The notes beneath the pieces were generated by a model. That model ran no database searches. It was not told where the DNA came from and saw nothing but the letters and a program-made list of their open reading frames with translations. Below, piece after piece: positions 61,579-64,000 of a DNA stretch of 64,000 bases; positions within the stretch are counted from its first letter, which is position 1, and each line of letters begins with the position of its first letter. The stretch is from Isochrysis galbana (taxonomy: Eukaryota; Haptophyta; Isochrysidales; Isochrysidaceae). A program made the translations under genes and the position numbers. Location of the stretch: assembly GCA_018136815.1 (NCBI GenBank), contig CM030931.1:1591398-1655397 (forward strand), read 5' to 3'.

Positions 61579-64000
61579 ATGTCGGAGACGTTCAAGTACG
61601 TGTACACGCTCGACGCGCTCTCTCTCATCGCGATCGCCCTCCTCTTCGCCATCTTTGTCCTGCTGCCCATCGCCCTGTGGGTCTCCTTCATCTTGCCCCT
61701 CTGGCGCGTCGGGGGGCTCGAGGGGTGGATCGCTCTCGGAGGGCATCAACAGCGCTCCTCGCGCCGCACCTCCTCCAAGAAGTCGGAGTCGGCTGTTGAG
61801 AGCGCGCTCCTCTCCTTCAAGAGCGTCCACTACACTGTCCAGCTCCCAGGCAAGAAGGGAGACCTCCACGTCCTCAAGGGCGTCTCGGGAGTGCTGCCAC
61901 CTGGAAGCCTCACCGCAATCATGGTGCGCATGCTGCCGCGTTCGGCGCGGCCGACGCGGCCAGCGCGCTCGCGCTCACCGCCCTCCACTCCGCGGTATCA
62001 GGGCCCGTCGGGCTGCGGCAAGTCGACGCTGCTTGACGTGCTCGCCAACACGAAGAATGTCGGCATCATTGAGGGTGACGTGAGGCTCAACGGCCGGCCG
62101 CGCGACGGTACCTTCCGCTCCGTCTGCGCCTACGTTATGCAGGAGGACTGCTGCCACAAGACGCTCACCGTGCGCGAGACGCTGTGGTTCACTGCGGCTC
62201 TCCGGCTCGGCCCGACCGTCAGCCGCAAGGAGCGGCTTGATCGGATCCGCGACACGCTCGCCGATGTGGACCTCACGCACGTTGCCGACACGCGCATCGG
62301 AGATGATGTCTCCGGCGGCCTCTCCGGTGGCCAACGCCGGCGGGTGACGATTGCGATCGAGCTCATCTCGAAGCCGGCACTCGTACTCCTCGACGAGCCC
62401 ACATCGGGTCTCGACGCGTACGGCGCCCAGCAGGTGGTCAGCTCACTCCGCCGCTTTGCAGACCGCGGGCGCACGCTCGCCTGCACCATCCACCAGCCAC
62501 GCGCCGAGACGTTCGCTCTTTTCCACCAGCTACTGCTGATCAAGGCAGGCGAAACCATGTACTTCGGCCCTGTCTCCAAGATTCCCGAGCACTTCGAGGC
62601 GTGCGGTGTGCCATGCCCCCCGTCGCTCAACCCGGCTGACATTGTCGTCGACCTCACGTACACCAAGGAGAGAGGTGACCGCGACGTGGGCGACCGCTGC
62701 GTCACCCCTGATGAGCTGGTCAGGCACTTCAAGAACAGCAAATTACGCCGCGAGACTATCAACCGGATCCTCGCCATCGAGGCCGGTACCGACCCTGATC
62801 TCCCGTCGGAGATGCAGGATGACAAGGCTGGCGCGGGCGGTGCCGTGCCGCAAGGTGACGCTGGCTATCCGAACTCGCTCTGGACACAGGTCGGCGTCCT
62901 CATGCGCCGCCAGTACACGATTGACATGCGAGACTTGGGGTACAAGTTCACATGGTTCTTCAATGGTGCGCCCTGCCACCCCGCACTGAATCCGTCTCCC
63001 GCGTCGGAGCACTGTCGGAGCCTGCTTGACGCGCGCCCACCCGCAACCCCTCTTCTACAGGCTTCGTCTTTGCGCTCAACGCTGCGACCTACCTGCTCGT
63101 CGCCCAGCCGCCGCTGAGCGCCAAGGCAGCTCCGGTCTACCGCGACGCGCTTGAGAGCGCGCGTGTGTGCAACCTAGACACTGACGCCCACGACCGCCTC
63201 GTCGACGACGCCAAGATGTGCGGGGAGGCGCTCACAAACCTGACGAGCGTCGAGTACGCGCACAAGGGCTTCCTCTTTCTGGTTATCAATGCGCTCTTCA
63301 TCAATGAGGCCGTCCACGTGCCCGGTGTCCTCTTCGACAAGCGCTTCTTTGCGCGTGAGCACGGCGCCCGCGCCTACTCGGCGATGGCGTGGCACATGTC
63401 ATGGCTCATCAAGCTCATGCTCACTGCCGCCATCAAGCTGCTCGTGTACACGCCGTGCTTCTACTTCCTGGGCCAACTTCGGCTCGACTTCACCGCCTAC
63501 ACCGCAGCCGCCTTCGTGACTGGCGGCATGAGCTTCGCCGGCTCGGCCGTCGCGCTACTCCTCGCCTGCATAATCCCTTCGCTGGGTGCCGCCTCTACCG
63601 CCTTCGGCTGCGCGGTGCTCCTGTATCAAAATGTCTGCGGGTTCTTCCTGCCGATTTCCGCCATCCCACCCTACCTTGTCTGGGTGGCGTGGTCCTCCGT
63701 CTTCACGTACGGTTATTACGCCCTCATCAACTCGCAGCAACTCGGCTCCGCCATGTCCGGGGGCGGCGATAAGGTCGAAGATCGCCAGGTGAGGCCCATT
63801 GTCACAGAGGGGTTCGGAGTAGCTCTCTTGCCTCCAAAACGACCTCTATGCGCTGGCCGCCACTCTTGTACTCTCACTGTGGCCACACATGGGCCACGGC
63901 CGGTATGCTGCCTAGTTGACATGACGCCTTCAGAACGTGCTCTCACCATGACTCTGTGCGTGGCCCCTTAACGCGCAGGTGTTTACCTTCAACGTGCTCC
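61579..64000 (+). CDS. ABCG-type half-transporter, second copy, 3' end missing
   Basis: Exons 61579-61923, 62002-62965, 63061-63788 and 63979 to beyond the window edge; introns 78, 95 and 190 bp. It starts MSETFKYVYT with an N-terminal hydrophobic helix (LIAIALLFAIFVLLPIALWV). The nucleotide-binding domain has Walker A GPSGCGKST at the start of exon 2, signature LSGGQRRRVTI, Walker B LVLLDEPTSGLD and H-loop TIHQPRAETF. The membrane domain follows (GYKFTWFFN, joined to GFVFALNAATYLLVAQ; later GFFLPISAIPPYLVWVAWSS). The intron before Walker A sits at exactly the same residue (AIM|GPSGCGKS) as in the divergent neighbour, so the two are paralogues by duplication. The first intron is 78 bp, a multiple of three without stops, so retention would add 26 residues before Walker A. 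Confidence 0.9.

Overview
This is eukaryotic nuclear DNA from a photosynthetic, probably flagellated unicellular alga, with high GC. The evidence is protein genes interrupted by short spliceosomal introns (73-249 bp, GT-AG, 22 placed here), a nuclear gene for photosystem I subunit PsaK with a signal-peptide-plus-transit-peptide leader (a secondary, red-lineage plastid), a tubulin polyglutamylase subunit (TPGS1), a nucleoporin (Nup133) and a Rab7-pathway regulator (RMC1). A haptophyte fits best. That is inference from gene content and base composition and was not tested by a search. A run of 100 N at 10104-10203 marks an assembly gap.

Layout. 0-14 kb: four mostly minus-strand genes (NMD3, an unknown one-TM protein, a PPR protein, a TauD/clavaminate-synthase-like dioxygenase) separated by repeat-rich spacers. 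14-18 kb: a repeat and minisatellite desert. 18-26 kb: glutamate carboxypeptidase II-like peptidase, a coiled-coil protein, TPGS1 and two inverted MITEs. 26-33 kb: dense mobile-element debris (a MITE with 8-bp target duplication, hairpin-ended repeats, a mariner-like transposase remnant cut by a copia-like fossil), with one small membrane-protein gene. 34-43 kb: PsaK, a small acidic protein, and a pair of inverted MGQY-family genes, one broken, set among copies of a GC-rich motif. 43-48 kb: RMC1 (six exons) and a HAD phosphatase (five exons). 49-50.5 kb: repeats. 51-57 kb: Nup133 and an ankyrin fragment. 57.5-64 kb: two head-to-head ABCG half-transporter genes, the second running off the end.

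The genes are ordinary single eukaryotic genes with no operon logic. They cover ribosome export (NMD3), nuclear pore (Nup133), endolysosomal traffic (RMC1), cilia (TPGS1), photosynthesis (PsaK), organelle RNA handling (PPR) and lipid or small-molecule export (ABCG pair). About half of the window is intergenic and filled by several short, multi-copy repeat families. The most unusual is a family whose ends carry a small hairpin in which both arms differ between copies yet stay complementary. No single new pathway stands out. The novelty lies in these repeat families, duplicated splice sites, and the MGQY inverted pair.
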